Positions 11,584-21,231 of a stretch of 64,000 nucleotides of DNA are shown one piece after another. A program made the position numbers and the translations under genes. Location: the NCBI GenBank assembly GCA_036873135.1, contig JAPTYO010000020.1:2038081-2102080 (forward strand). The letters run 5' to 3'. The DNA comes from Clarkia xantiana subsp. parviflora. Lineage: Eukaryota > Streptophyta > Magnoliopsida > Myrtales > Onagraceae. Under the pieces are notes generated by a model. It did not search any database and was not told the DNA's origin. It saw nothing but the letters and a program-made list of their open reading frames with translations. The first letter of the stretch is position 1, and every line of letters starts with the position of its first letter.

Positions 11584-14500
11584 ATGGGACAAAGATCAAA
11601 GCAGCAACAATCCGAGGTACGTAGAATCTGCTCCCTAAAGCTTCGATTTTTAGGGTTTTCGAGATTATAGTACGTACGTGAAGAACATGCATGCAAAAAA
11701 AAAAACTGTGCTGAACTGAAAATAGTAATATTGTGTGTTATGAATACTGAGAGCAGCTCTTCTGGGGTAGAGTGGGTATTCGGAAATGGCTCAATATCGG
11801 CACCAGAGTTTCCGATTGCACCGATCATCGAGAAGAAGATGACGATACCGACAATTACTCCGACTCGGAAAATGAAGGTAATTAATTACTTACCTACTAT
11901 TGCAACTTTTTTATCTACCTATATATGTATTTACTCATATTGGAGTTTTTGACATTTACTTGAAATTTAAACATCTGCAGAGTTCAGTAATGAATTAGGC
12001 GGGGAAGGACATTTCGGGAATGGAAACAAAAATGGATCGCAGATTGATCGTCCTAGCGGTACGCTTAATTATGATTCTGATTGATGATCTGATGAGAAAT
12101 ACTATTGAAACCAGATAGATTATTCAAGGAAAAAGGTTCTTAGAGAAGTCTATTCGGATGAAAATGTAAAAAAAAAAAGTGTCTGAGCCCGGGTTCGAAC
12201 CGGGGACCTCTAGTGTGTGAGACTAGCGTGATAACCGACTACACCACCCAGACTAATTTGTTTGTTAATGATAAAAAGTATTACTTAAAGCACATAATAC
12301 TGTAAATGCAGTGAAGTGAGCTACTCGAAATCGGCTTGATAGTTGAATTCTAGTTCAAATATGCTCGATTTGAACCTACTCGCAAATATTATCAATATTT
12401 ACATTCAAATATTATGACCCTTAATATATATTGGGCTTACAAAAATCTCGTGCAGATTGATTCGAGCTCCGTTCAACAAAATCTGAACCGAGTTTGGGTT
12501 TACAATTTCACTTCGAACCTTACTATTCAAGCTTAATAGATCCGATTGATTTCGGTCGAGTGAATTTTAATCAAGTTCAAGCTTGAAAATCCAAACTCGA
12601 TACTCGAGTTTGGCTTATTTGAAGCGAGTAGAGTACGAGCAGCTTAATAGTCGGCTCGACTCGTTTAAACCCATAACTGTATGCAGACACATATCTAGTA
12701 TAAGATGACGGGATACAATTTCTCTTTTCAAATTTTTGTGATATGTAATTTTTATTTTAAAATTTATAATTATTGTCGGTTTGACTATTTAAAACCTTAC
12801 ATTCGCCTTCGTTGAATTTTTTTAATATTAATTAATTGCCTCTAACTCAATTCTTATACCCTTAAAAAAATCTTCTAACTTCGTCCCGCTAACTGTATGT
12901 AACTTATATTAATTTCAGATGCTATTCCAGTATTAAGAAGAAGGAAGTCAGAGACATTCAGGGCTCAATACATAAACACCAAAGAAATCAAGTAAACCAA
13001 TTAACTCCAACTGTATAACCATTGATTTTATTTTATTTTATTTTTTCATATATTTTTTTTGGGTTTAATATTTGCTTTTCGTGTCGCAATCGCGCAGAAT
13101 ATGGGTCGGTACGTGGAATGTGGGAGGCAAGCTTCCGCCCGATGATCTAGCGATCGACGATTGGCTCGACACTGACGATCCTGCTGACATTTACGTGCTC
13201 GGGTACATTAATTTAAGGCATTTTTAGATACAAATATCAATTCTTAGCCATGAAATATTTGTTGAAATAGAATGACTAAACCATGCCTTCACCTATCACC
13301 TTAAGGTTTTAGGAAAGCTGGTCAAGTCGTTAGTCTTAACTTTATCATGATATCAGAGCGCGCAGGTTCGAATCTACTCAGCGCCGAGTTTAACCCCATA
13401 TTTAAAGTTTCACGTGTTGGACCTTCAAAATGTTTCAGGCCACACGTTAAGTATAAAGACTAACCATGCATTCACCTATCACCTTAAGGTTTTAGGACAG
13501 GTGGTTAGTCTTAACTTTCTCAATATTAACTGTTAGGTTCTAAGCCCTCGGTCAACGGGGTTGTCGATCTAAGGCTTATTCCTCCGATGCTTAAGTCAGA
13601 ACGTCCTTTTAGAGAGATAAAACTAGAGAGAAGTCAGAGCTAAATTGCACAAGTAGTCTAGATGATCAAATGAATAGTGGAAGGATTGTATTTATAGGCA
13701 ACGGTGTCATTAAGGTGACCTAATGACATCGTTAACTTTTAAACACAATTAATTAGTCATTGATCACATAATTAAAACCTTAAAGCATGGAGAGGTTGGC
13801 GGAAATAATATAAGTGTGGGAGTCGGGAAACGGTGCCAGGGCCCTTGGGGGCGGAGAGAAAATCCGACCCCTAAGGGTAGGGGTTGGGTGTGGCCACCCA
13901 ACCCCTCCCTAGGGGAGATGGGTTGGCCAACCTGATCTCCCCTAGGTGAGTTCGACGCGTGGCCCGGATGAATATTTTTGCCTCGTCCGGACCGTTGGTG
14001 TTTCGACGGGGTGTTTGGGTCAAAGTTTCGATTTATAATCATTAACGGGGTGATAAAAATAAAACGATTCAGAAGTCAACGAGTTCAAATTGGGCGTATA
14101 TTCATCATTAACAATACCAACATTGAAAATTTTGCAGGCTTCAAGAAATTGTACCTTTAAATGCGGGTAACATTTTTGTCGCCGAAGATAGAAGCCCGGT
14201 CCCTAAATGGGAAAAGGCCGTCTCCGATACCCTAAACCGAGTTCAACAATCTCCAAATCGTAAGGTCAAGTCCTACAGCAATCCCCCCTCTCCTTCGAGG
14301 TTTAAACCCGATGACGATAGTATAGAAGAAGAGGAAGAAGATACACTAATTCTCGATTCTGAAACCGGGTTTCTTGGCCAACAAGGCATTGCATCTGGAC
14401 TCGAAATGCAGTACCTTGCTGACCAAGAAACCATTGATCATGATGGAATTCCAGTGTCTCATCGGTCAAACGGAAAATTGTTATTGAAAATGTTGAGCGG

Positions 14501-16436
14501 GACAGAGCGGGTCGGTCTGACTTGGCCCGAACCTCCGCTCGACTTGATATCGCCCCGAATGATCGGGCAACAACCCCATTATTTCAATTCATTCAAAACA
14601 TATAGTTCTTTCAAATCGTCGGAAAATGTTTACGGTGCCCCCGACATAGCAATCCTTGCAGAAGTCGATCTCGAGTTGCTCATCAGGCGGAAACGAAAAT
14701 CGAATTACGCGAAGATAGTAAGTAAGCAAATGGTTGGGGTGTTTCTTACTATTTGGGTGAGAAGGAGCTTAAGGAGGCATATTTTGAACTTGAAAGTCTC
14801 CACTGTTGGCGTTGGTCTTATGGGATTTATCGGTAACAAGGTTAGTATATTGGAAATTCTCGAATTAGCGACGGAATTTTTTTTTGTCGCTAGAAGTGTT
14901 TTTGGCGACTAAATAAAAACTTTGTCGGAATAACTACGTTTTTGCGAACAAATAAAATGTCGAGTAATTATGGTTTGAATTTTCAGGGATCGATATCGGT
15001 TAGCATGTCAATATATCAGACATTTTTTTGCTTCGTCTGTAATCACTTGACGGCAGGGGAGAAGGATGGAGATGAACATAAACGAAACGAGAATGTACGT
15101 GAAATACTTAAACGAACTCGGTTCGGGTCGGGTCTCGATGTGGCGCGTCCTAAAAGAATTCTCGACCACGAGTGAGTAGTAATTATTAAGCATGATGATT
15201 TTATTTTATTTTATTTGCCAATAGCATGATGATTTAATTACATATACGTTTTGAGCTAATTACATACTTTTGTTTTGCTTGCATGTAGAAAAATAATATG
15301 GTTTGGAGACTTGAACTACCGTCTCAATCTAACTTATGATAGAGCTCGGATTCTTATCACCAAAAAGGAGTGGTCAAGTTTGATAGAGAAAGATCAGGTA
15401 CGTAACGAACACTACATGTTTTCAAAAATATGTTTTTTTGTCGCTAGAAGTGTTTTTGGCGACTAAATAAAAACTTGGTCGGAATAAATTGATAATTATG
15501 TAACCACTTAATCGAATAGTAAATGTTAACGAAAACATATTTGAAAAATGTAGTGAATTATTCAACCACATTAAAATACTTAGTGTGCCAATAGGCTAAG
15601 CGGTTAAACAACATAATTATACGACAACGATAAATATAATCTGTTAACTGCTTTGAAAGTGCTATGTAAAAATGAGGGGACAATTGGCCCCTTATATTTT
15701 AGTGTTCTGTAATTTAATTTTAAAATTAATATTTGACCATTTAAAATCTTATATTTATCCCTTATTTTTTTTACATTAATTGTTTGTCACTAATTCAATC
15801 ATGCCCTGTAAAAGCTACTAAAAGAGATAAGGAAAGGTCGAGCTTTTGACGGTTGGAGTGAGGGTAGACTAAGCTTCCCGCCAACATATAAGTACGAACT
15901 CAACTCCGACAACTATCAAGGACACGATCCGAAAGTGGTTGGCCGGCGTACCCCTGCATGGTAATTCTCTATAGATTACTGAAAATTCTCGAATTAGCAA
16001 TGAAATTCATTTTATCGGTAAAATTTTGTCGCTAAATATGTCTTTATAACTAAATAATTTTGTCGGCATTTATAACTTTTATTGACGAAAAAGAATTTGA
16101 CCGGAATAACTACTATTGCACATATTTATTTTTTTAATTTCTGACCTATTGGTTCAGACATGTTCATTCTCCTGTCTATATATATATTATATACGGTGTT
16201 ACATATAATGAATGAATCTTATTGTTTTATTTTTTTTCAGGTGTGATAGGATACTATCATATGGGAAAGGAATGAGACAGCTATGCTACCGCCGAGAGGA
16301 GCTAAAGCTTTCCGATCACCGGCCAGTGGCGGCCACGTACATGGCGGAGGTGGAGGTGTTCTCACCAAGGAAACTGCAGAGAGCACTCACTTTCACTGAT
16401 GCTGAAATTGAAAATGAAGATATATGTTGCAGTTAA
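11584..16436 (+). CDS. Type I inositol-polyphosphate 5-phosphatase (10 exons)
   Basis: Predicted to remove the 5-phosphate from inositol polyphosphates and phosphoinositides, ending Ins(1,4,5)P3-type signals. Exons: 11584-11616, 11757-11877, 11981-12058, 12919-12991, 13098-13202, 14138-14840, 14987-15171, 15289-15397, 15815-15960, 16241-16436. They join in frame to 582 aa. An N-terminal LFWGRVGIRKWLNI block is followed by an acidic stretch. The catalytic fold begins with WVGTWNVGGK (about residues 104-113) and includes QEIVPLNAGN, GDLNYR (about 439-444), PAWCDRIL and SDHRPV (about 542-547). The tail FSPRKLQRALTFTDAEIE resembles the Arabidopsis CVP2/CVL1/5PTase4 group. Start choice: the short MGQRSK first exon matches the family. 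Introns 6, 8 and 9 carry related GTCGC-rich repeats, intron 5 a solo LTR and intron 3 an antisense tRNA-Val. I cannot assign the exact paralogue. Confidence 0.93.
12180..12253 (-). tRNA. tRNA-Val(CAC)
   Basis: On the minus strand it folds with acceptor GTCTGGG paired to CTCAGAC, anticodon stem CTAGT/ACTAG around loop CTCACAC (anticodon CAC), and B box GGTTCGAACCC. An oligo-T run follows the 3' end on the minus strand as a Pol III terminator. It lies in intron 3 of the 5-phosphatase gene, in antisense orientation. All stems look intact, so it is probably functional. Confidence 0.95.
12304..12680. mobile_element. Probable old non-autonomous DNA element in intron 3
   Basis: The stretch is rich in CTCGA/TCGAG and GAGCT..CTCG words in both orientations. 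It starts near GAGCTACTCGAAATCGGCTT and ends near GAGCAGCTTAATAGTCGGCTCG, resembling hAT-type MITE termini. The ends and target duplication are not clear, so the class is tentative. Confidence 0.4.
13274..13531. repeat. Direct repeat pair beside the solo LTR in intron 5
   Basis: About 75 bases starting GACTAAACCATGCCTTCACC at 13274 recur from 13458 (GACTAACCATGCATTCACC), 184 bases apart, with a GGTTCGAATC box between them. The solo LTR inserted directly after the second copy. This looks like an older repeat (SINE- or LTR-derived) into which the LTR element inserted. Confidence 0.55.
13532..14107 (-). mobile_element. Solo LTR, Gypsy Tat-like family, TSD TTAAC
   Basis: The plus strand reads TGTTAGG...ATTCATCA, bounded by TTAAC on both sides (13527-13531 and 14108-14112). 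The single LTR with an intact 5-bp duplication indicates loss of the internal region by LTR-LTR recombination. It shares blocks with the LTRs at 24188-25252 and 47926-48617: CCGATGCTTAA, TAGAGAGAAG.CAGAGCT, the TTTATAG box and a terminal ATTGGGC.TATATTCATCA. Orientation is inferred from the full-length relative. It sits antisense in intron 5 of the 5-phosphatase gene. Confidence 0.88.
14855..14945 (+). repeat. GTCGC-rich intron repeat, copy 1
   Basis: Intron 6 contains GAAATTCTCGAATTAGCGAC followed by a T run, GTCGCTAGAAGTGTTTTTGG, CGACTAAATAAAAACTTTGTC and GGAATAA. About 50 bases of this recur almost identically in intron 8 (15431-15487), and a weaker version lies in intron 9 (15978-16112). 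The words resemble CACTA subterminal repeats. Confidence 0.7.
15431..15487 (+). repeat. GTCGC-rich intron repeat, copy 2
   Basis: Nearly identical over about 50 bases to the block in intron 6 (one visible substitution, CTTTGTC to CTTGGTC). It lies just downstream of exon 8. Confidence 0.75.
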
Positions 16437-16635
16437 CAACAATTGTAAATAAATCTTCTACAAAAAAAAAAAACAAAATTGTAAATCATACTTGGTATTT
16501 TTTTTAAAAATAAACATATATATTCCTGGTAACTGGCAATTATATCTTTTTCTGGAAAGTATAATGAACCGACTACAAAAGGAGAATTGAGAAAATGCCC
16601 AATGCAAAACCTAAGGGGGAAAAAGAAACTTAAAA

Positions 16636-16706
16636 TGCACCAGCCGGGAATCGAACCCGGGTCTGTACCGTGGCAGGGTACTATTCTACCACTAGACCAC
16701 TGGTGC
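16636..16706 (-). tRNA. tRNA-Gly(GCC)
   Basis: The minus strand reads GCACCAGTGGTCTAGTGG...CCTGCCACGG...GGTTCGATTCCCGG...CTGGTGC. The acceptor stem GCACCAG/CTGGTGC is perfect, the anticodon loop CTGCCAC gives GCC, and the A and B boxes match consensus. A T run lies downstream on the minus strand. It lies 200 bases after the 5-phosphatase stop codon, on the opposite strand. Confidence 0.96.
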
Positions 16707-16776
16707 TTGATGTTTCAGGTTGGCGCATTAATCATATTACACTTTGCATATGTATTGCGTTATTTATATTTGAATG

Positions 16777-17215
16777 GTTAATAATCAAAGTGCTAATTGA
16801 ACTTTATACATTTACAAATTGTTACCTCAATTTCTAATTTTCAAGTAAATTTTGGCATATATAACAATAAAATGAGTTCATGTTAGGTATTTTGATATGT
16901 ACCCAAATATAGATTTGATAATAAATTGAAAGAATTGTAATAAAAAAACATTCAATCTAACTAATCAACTGAACTTGGGTGGAGGTCCAATTGAGCATCC
17001 AAGTATATATATTTTACATGGTTTCAATTACTGTCGAATTCATCTTTGGTACAAATCAAAATACCTTATGTGACCGGAATATGCTTATTTTATATCCAAT
17101 TTGATGAAAATGATAACAGATGTAGCAATTTGTTCGAAAATTGGAATTTCAGATAGTCAATTTAAAAAATTAAAGTTCAAATTCAGGTAACGACTTGGTT
17201 ATTATTAATCCTTAA
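16777..17215. mobile_element. Possible MITE with GGTTAATAATCAAA ends
   Basis: Begins GGTTAATAATCAAAGTGCTA and ends near TTGGTTATTATTAATCC, with AAAGTTCAAATTC near the right end mirroring TTGAACTTTATAC near the left. A clearer relative is at 37533-37962. No transposase, and no clear target duplication was identified. Confidence 0.45.
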
Positions 17216-17598
17216 AATTAACATTCAGTTGTTATCTATTATCTTTTTTTATAGCAAAAAGAAGAATGGTAAATGAAACTCTAAATATTCACACTATGAA
17301 CATATAAATAAAAACACATTCAGTGTAGTAGTCCCCGTAGTATACTTGATCTATAGACTTAAACTAATTTTCATTTGCAATACAACTCATCAGGAAAACA
17401 ATACACATAAATTAATTCTCACTCACACTAAGTCAGCCGATAAGAATAATATATATTAGCTATAAATATTTTACCGTTTCAACGGATTTTAAACTCCTAA
17501 CATCAACATGGCTTTTGAACTATACTAGAGTGCTACACTATATTATATGATTGCAAATAAATATTTATTATTAAATTACATTTTTGTTTCTCTATCCA
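17216..17598. other. Short AT-rich spacer with a dispersed repeat copy
   Basis: No gene seen. About 17404-17500 carries a diverged copy of the repeat also found at 11152-11370 (AAATTAATTCTCACTCACAC, GTCAGCCGATAAG, TTTCAACGG). Confidence 0.5.
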
Positions 17599-17985
17599 TC
17601 ATGTTCTCATCATACAATCTTGATACCCCTCTTTGCCTCTTTTATGTATATGTCCTGCCCATGGCTTGAACCTCTTCATTCTTGCTATAGAATGCACCAA
17701 AGACTTGTAACACACCTCTGTTATGACGATCTTGTTGCAACATTTGATTACGATATCATCTATCTTATGAAAAATATAATCGTAAATTTGTTGACCACAC
17801 TCATAAGGTATTAGACGTTTGCATCTTCGGTGTAACATATTCCATCTATTGAATTTTGTCGAATCTCGAGCTTTTGAAATGGTGTCTTGTTCGCCATGGA
17901 TAGGAACGGATAGTAGTAATCCGAGGAACAACACGACAGCAATAGAAATGCATGATAGAACATGTAATCTTTGGTGTCTCATCAT
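17599..17985 (-). CDS. Small secreted Cys-rich protein, prolamin-like (DD11-type)
   Basis: A single-exon frame of 128 aa from the MMRHQ start at 17985. A hydrophobic segment (SCISIAVVLFLGLLLSVP) ending near HGEQD looks like a signal peptide. The mature part has a Cys pattern C..YECGQQIYDYIF...KCCNK...VCYKSL, matching the layout of the plant prolamin-like/ECA1-type family (PF05617), especially the DOWN-REGULATED-IN-DIF1-11 group expressed around the female gametophyte. An in-frame upstream ATG (18018) would add 11 residues before the signal peptide; I prefer 17985. After the domain there is a basic extension of about 35 residues with one more Cys, unusual for the family. Family assignment rests on pattern only. 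Confidence 0.55.
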   Translation of the reverse strand: MMRHQRLHVLSCISIAVVLFLGLLLSVPIHGEQDTISKARDSTKFNRWNMLHRRCKRLIPYECGQQIYDYIFHKIDDIVIKCCNKIVITEVCYKSLVHSIARMKRFKPWAGHIHKRGKEGYQDCMMRT

Positions 17986-18462
17986 TGCTGATTTGCCAGT
18001 GTATACATATACATACAAGGTTTGTTGATGATTTATATATATGAGAGGAAACAGAGTGTGAAATGGATGTTACAATAATGCATTTAAGGAAGTAACTCTT
18101 GTTTTCATTTAATGGAGTAAACTGTTTTCAGTCAATTAAAAGTTCTCTATTTATGCTCTTTTCATATCAGACTTAGTAAATAATTAGCGTGCGCACTGCA
18201 CTCGTCAACATAACCCTAACCTCTAATATGATTAAAATGTCGGCCTGTTAAGCCCAACTCCTCGCTAGTTTTTCTGACCATATTTAGTGAAAAACTAGTG
18301 TATGCATTAGACGCATTAATATAGTCCCACCAACAACCTAGTATATTTAAGACTATTGTCTGTTAAACCTAGTTCTATCCGCTTCCTCTTATGACTGACG
18401 TGATATATGAGCCAGACGAGACTTCATACATAATTAGGTCACTGTAAGAGGTGACTCCCTGA
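17986..18462. other. Spacer, no gene seen
   Basis: Presumed promoter side of the small secreted-protein gene. An ATATATATGA-type TATA-like patch lies at about 18036-18045 on the plus strand. Nothing else could be supported. Confidence 0.4.
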
Positions 18463-19000
18463 TAGGGCTGACGATTTGTGAGACGACACGATAGCACAAC
18501 ACGAACACGCACGAAAGAAAACCGTGTTCGTGTAGGATATTATAGAACGATAACACGATAGCACGAACATGATTAGCACGATATAATTAATGTGTTGTTC
18601 GTGTTTATGTATTACAACACGATACGACACGATAGCACGTTAAAGTTGTGTTACTAAGATTAACTATTTAGTAATTTTTTGAAAACTTTTATTTAATAGC
18701 TTTTAAAACTCCATTAAATCGTTTAATTTTTAGAGTTGATCACGTATATTACATAAGAATACTAACATATTAATTCATAGTTTTTTCTGCTATATGAAGT
18801 TAATTATTTTGACTTTTGCTTCTCATATAAATATGTAAAATTAAATAACTTAACACAACACGATAGCACGACACGAACACGCACGAAAAATTTCGTGTCG
18901 TGTTCGTATTTGTAAAACGTGGCACAATAAGCTTAATGTGCGTGTTCAATAGGTTTAACATGACCACTGACACGCATGATAGCACGAATTGCCACCCCTA
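18463..19000. mobile_element. hAT-like non-autonomous element
   Basis: Ends TAGGGCTGACGATT and AATTGCCACCCCTA are inverted complements with three mismatches. The flanking 8-mers CTCCCTGA (18455-18462) and CTCACTAA (19001-19008) match at 6 of 8, consistent with an old hAT duplication. The interior repeats ACACGATAGCACGA and CGTGTCGTGTTCGT words in both orientations and has no transposase. The same terminus occurs at 44301, 54889 and 58446. Confidence 0.75.
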
Positions 19001-19008
19001 CTCACTAA

Positions 19009-20373
19009 GAGGTTTCAAACATGGGACTTCGAAATCAAACCAAGTACATGAAAGTAAACGTTCTTAATTACTAGATCACTAATGTCGGTGGTATAAACTA
19101 ATTTATTATAATAATTAAATTTAACTTCTGATCAATTATATTTTAATTATAAATAGAATAAATGTTTTTTTTCAGGTTCTTAGACTTTAAAGTTACTGAT
19201 TAAAAAGTATTGTTAGAAGTAAGTTATTATTAAGTTAATTCATATGATTATGAAAATCATTAAATGATTATTTTGTTAGTCGAAAACAGAGGTAAAATCG
19301 TAATTCTGAAATATGTAGGAAAAATGTTCAAATAATTTTTATTCGATAGTCAATATACAATTAACAAGTAATTTGTATGTGTATGAAAATCGAAATTAGC
19401 GATCCGTAGATCGAATGGGAAAGACGATTTGCACGTGTTGATCACGCTTTCCTTAAGGCAATTTCGCCCCACCTCACCCTCAAGCTATGCAACGAGGTTT
19501 AACATATATAAGGGGTGATCACCTCCCAGGATACAACAGTGTCGTTGACACGAATCGTGCATACAACTCGTTCAACCGAACCGAACAATACCTGAACTCA
19601 AAAGAGAATGTGAGATTCAGATAGGAAAATAATAAAAATTGAATCTCGGAACAAAAATAAAACTTGAGCAACCAGAAGTTACGAAATTGGAGATGAAGGA
19701 ACAAAAACACTACGCTCCCTAGGTGTAGGAAATTTCGGATCTTCTAGAGTAAAATTTCGGATTTTTGATATTAGGAATACCATCTTATTTATAGTGCAAG
19801 GATTGCTCAACCAAATATAGTCAAAATATTTTCTGCACGTATATTTCGGCCATATAAAATATACACATGTATATTCGGTATACACTTGCTAAATTAGCAA
19901 TATTCGATGTATCTGGACATCATTAAAGTAGGTAATTTCAGTTTACTATATTAACAGAATATTATGTTGCCAAATTTAATTTTTGGCAATAAACAAATAT
20001 TCGTTTAGCAAAACCGAGCTCGCGCAAGGTAGGCTTTTCCGGCCGACATCCGTGTACGCACGTCGCGGGCACGCACACAAGTCAGGACTACCGAGGTGTG
20101 CTTCGGATCCGATGATTTGCACCTCCCTGCGCAGGCGCGCATAGAGAGAGCCTTCCATCTAGTAATTAGTTATTTTGTGCTTCAACTGAGGGCAAAGCTA
20201 TTTAGGGTTGACTTGCGGTACAAAATCCTTGACGACGTGACTGCACCGTTAAAAAATAATATTGGGTTGTCTCATGGCGGACAACCGTTTCATTTTAAAC
20301 CGAACTGACTTTAATTATTTAATTAATTATATATATTTTTTTTTGCAAAAGCACTCTCATATGATGGTAGCAA
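19009..20373. other. Repeat-derived spacer, possible old LTR fragment
   Basis: No gene. From about 19390 to 20200 the sequence has LTR-like character on the minus strand (TATA-rich stretches, then a GC-rich block at 20015-20150 with CGCGC words). I could not find matching ends or a target duplication. Confidence 0.35.
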
Positions 20374-20550
20374 GCAGTGTTGTCAGAACTGGACCGAACC
20401 GGCGGTACGACCGGGTTCGAATCGGAATCAGAGATATCAACGGTCCTGTTCGAGTAAATCAGAGAATGTAAACAAACCCGGTTCGGAAGCTCGGTTTTCC
20501 GAGAACCGGCCGGTTCTGAGCGGATCGGGCGGTTCTCCGGTTGGATATTA
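20374..20550. mobile_element. Fragment of a hAT-like MITE (CAGTGTTGTC end)
   Basis: Starts CAGTGTTGTCAGAACTGG, a common hAT MITE terminus. It is followed by ACCGAACCGG.CGGTACG, GAACCGGCCGGTTCTGAGC and other palindromic CCGG words. The opposite end is not visible, so it is probably truncated. Confidence 0.4.
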
Positions 20551-21231
20551 TAAAAAAAAAAAAGAATTGTTTAAATAGGCAGAAGTGAAACTCTAGCTAA
20601 ACACCCCGCCGCAGTAGTGAAAAGGACGTCTGAGACATCAAATTAGAAGCAGCAGTGTTCTTCCAAGAGGCTGGGTTCTGCCGAGCCGATGAAATATTTG
20701 TTGCAGGGGTTGTTCAGATCGCCAAAAAATTCCAATGACGTTCGCTGCAGCAGGAAGATGACGTTCTGCGAGGAGATCGATAGTATTCCGGTGTGTATCT
20801 TTCTTCCTCTTCTACAGGAGTGGGCGGCCGGATTGGGTGCGGAGAAGAGAAGTTGGAGTGGATGTCAGTGATGCTGCTGGAGTGAATGCCAGTGATGCTG
20901 CTCGCCGTCAGATTCAGAAGCTTTCTTCATCCTTTTTCCCCCACTGCTGCTTCAATTCAGTAGGATTTCTACTCGAGGCTGCTTCAGTGATTCAATTCAA
21001 GCGACAACCATGCGTGGAAGAAGGTAAGAGGGTAAAATAGGGTTTTTTTTTCTTCTAATTGTTAAGTTCGAAAGATGTTGTACATTTTAAAACTTTAATA
21101 ACAAATTATCAATATTTTTTGGTGTATGTTTAATATAATTTTTCTAATAAAATATAATTATACATTAAATCTTGGAATTTTTTTTTTAACAAAACGTATC
21201 CATCCTGATACACCACTAACTTCCATTTTTG
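20551..21231. other. 5' flank of the PPR gene
   Basis: A T-rich stretch (21040-21190) directly precedes the PPR start. 20690-21040 contains short open frames with an internal duplication (GTGATGCTGCTGGAGTGAAT / GTGATGCTGCTCGCCGTC) but no recognisable domain. Confidence 0.4.
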
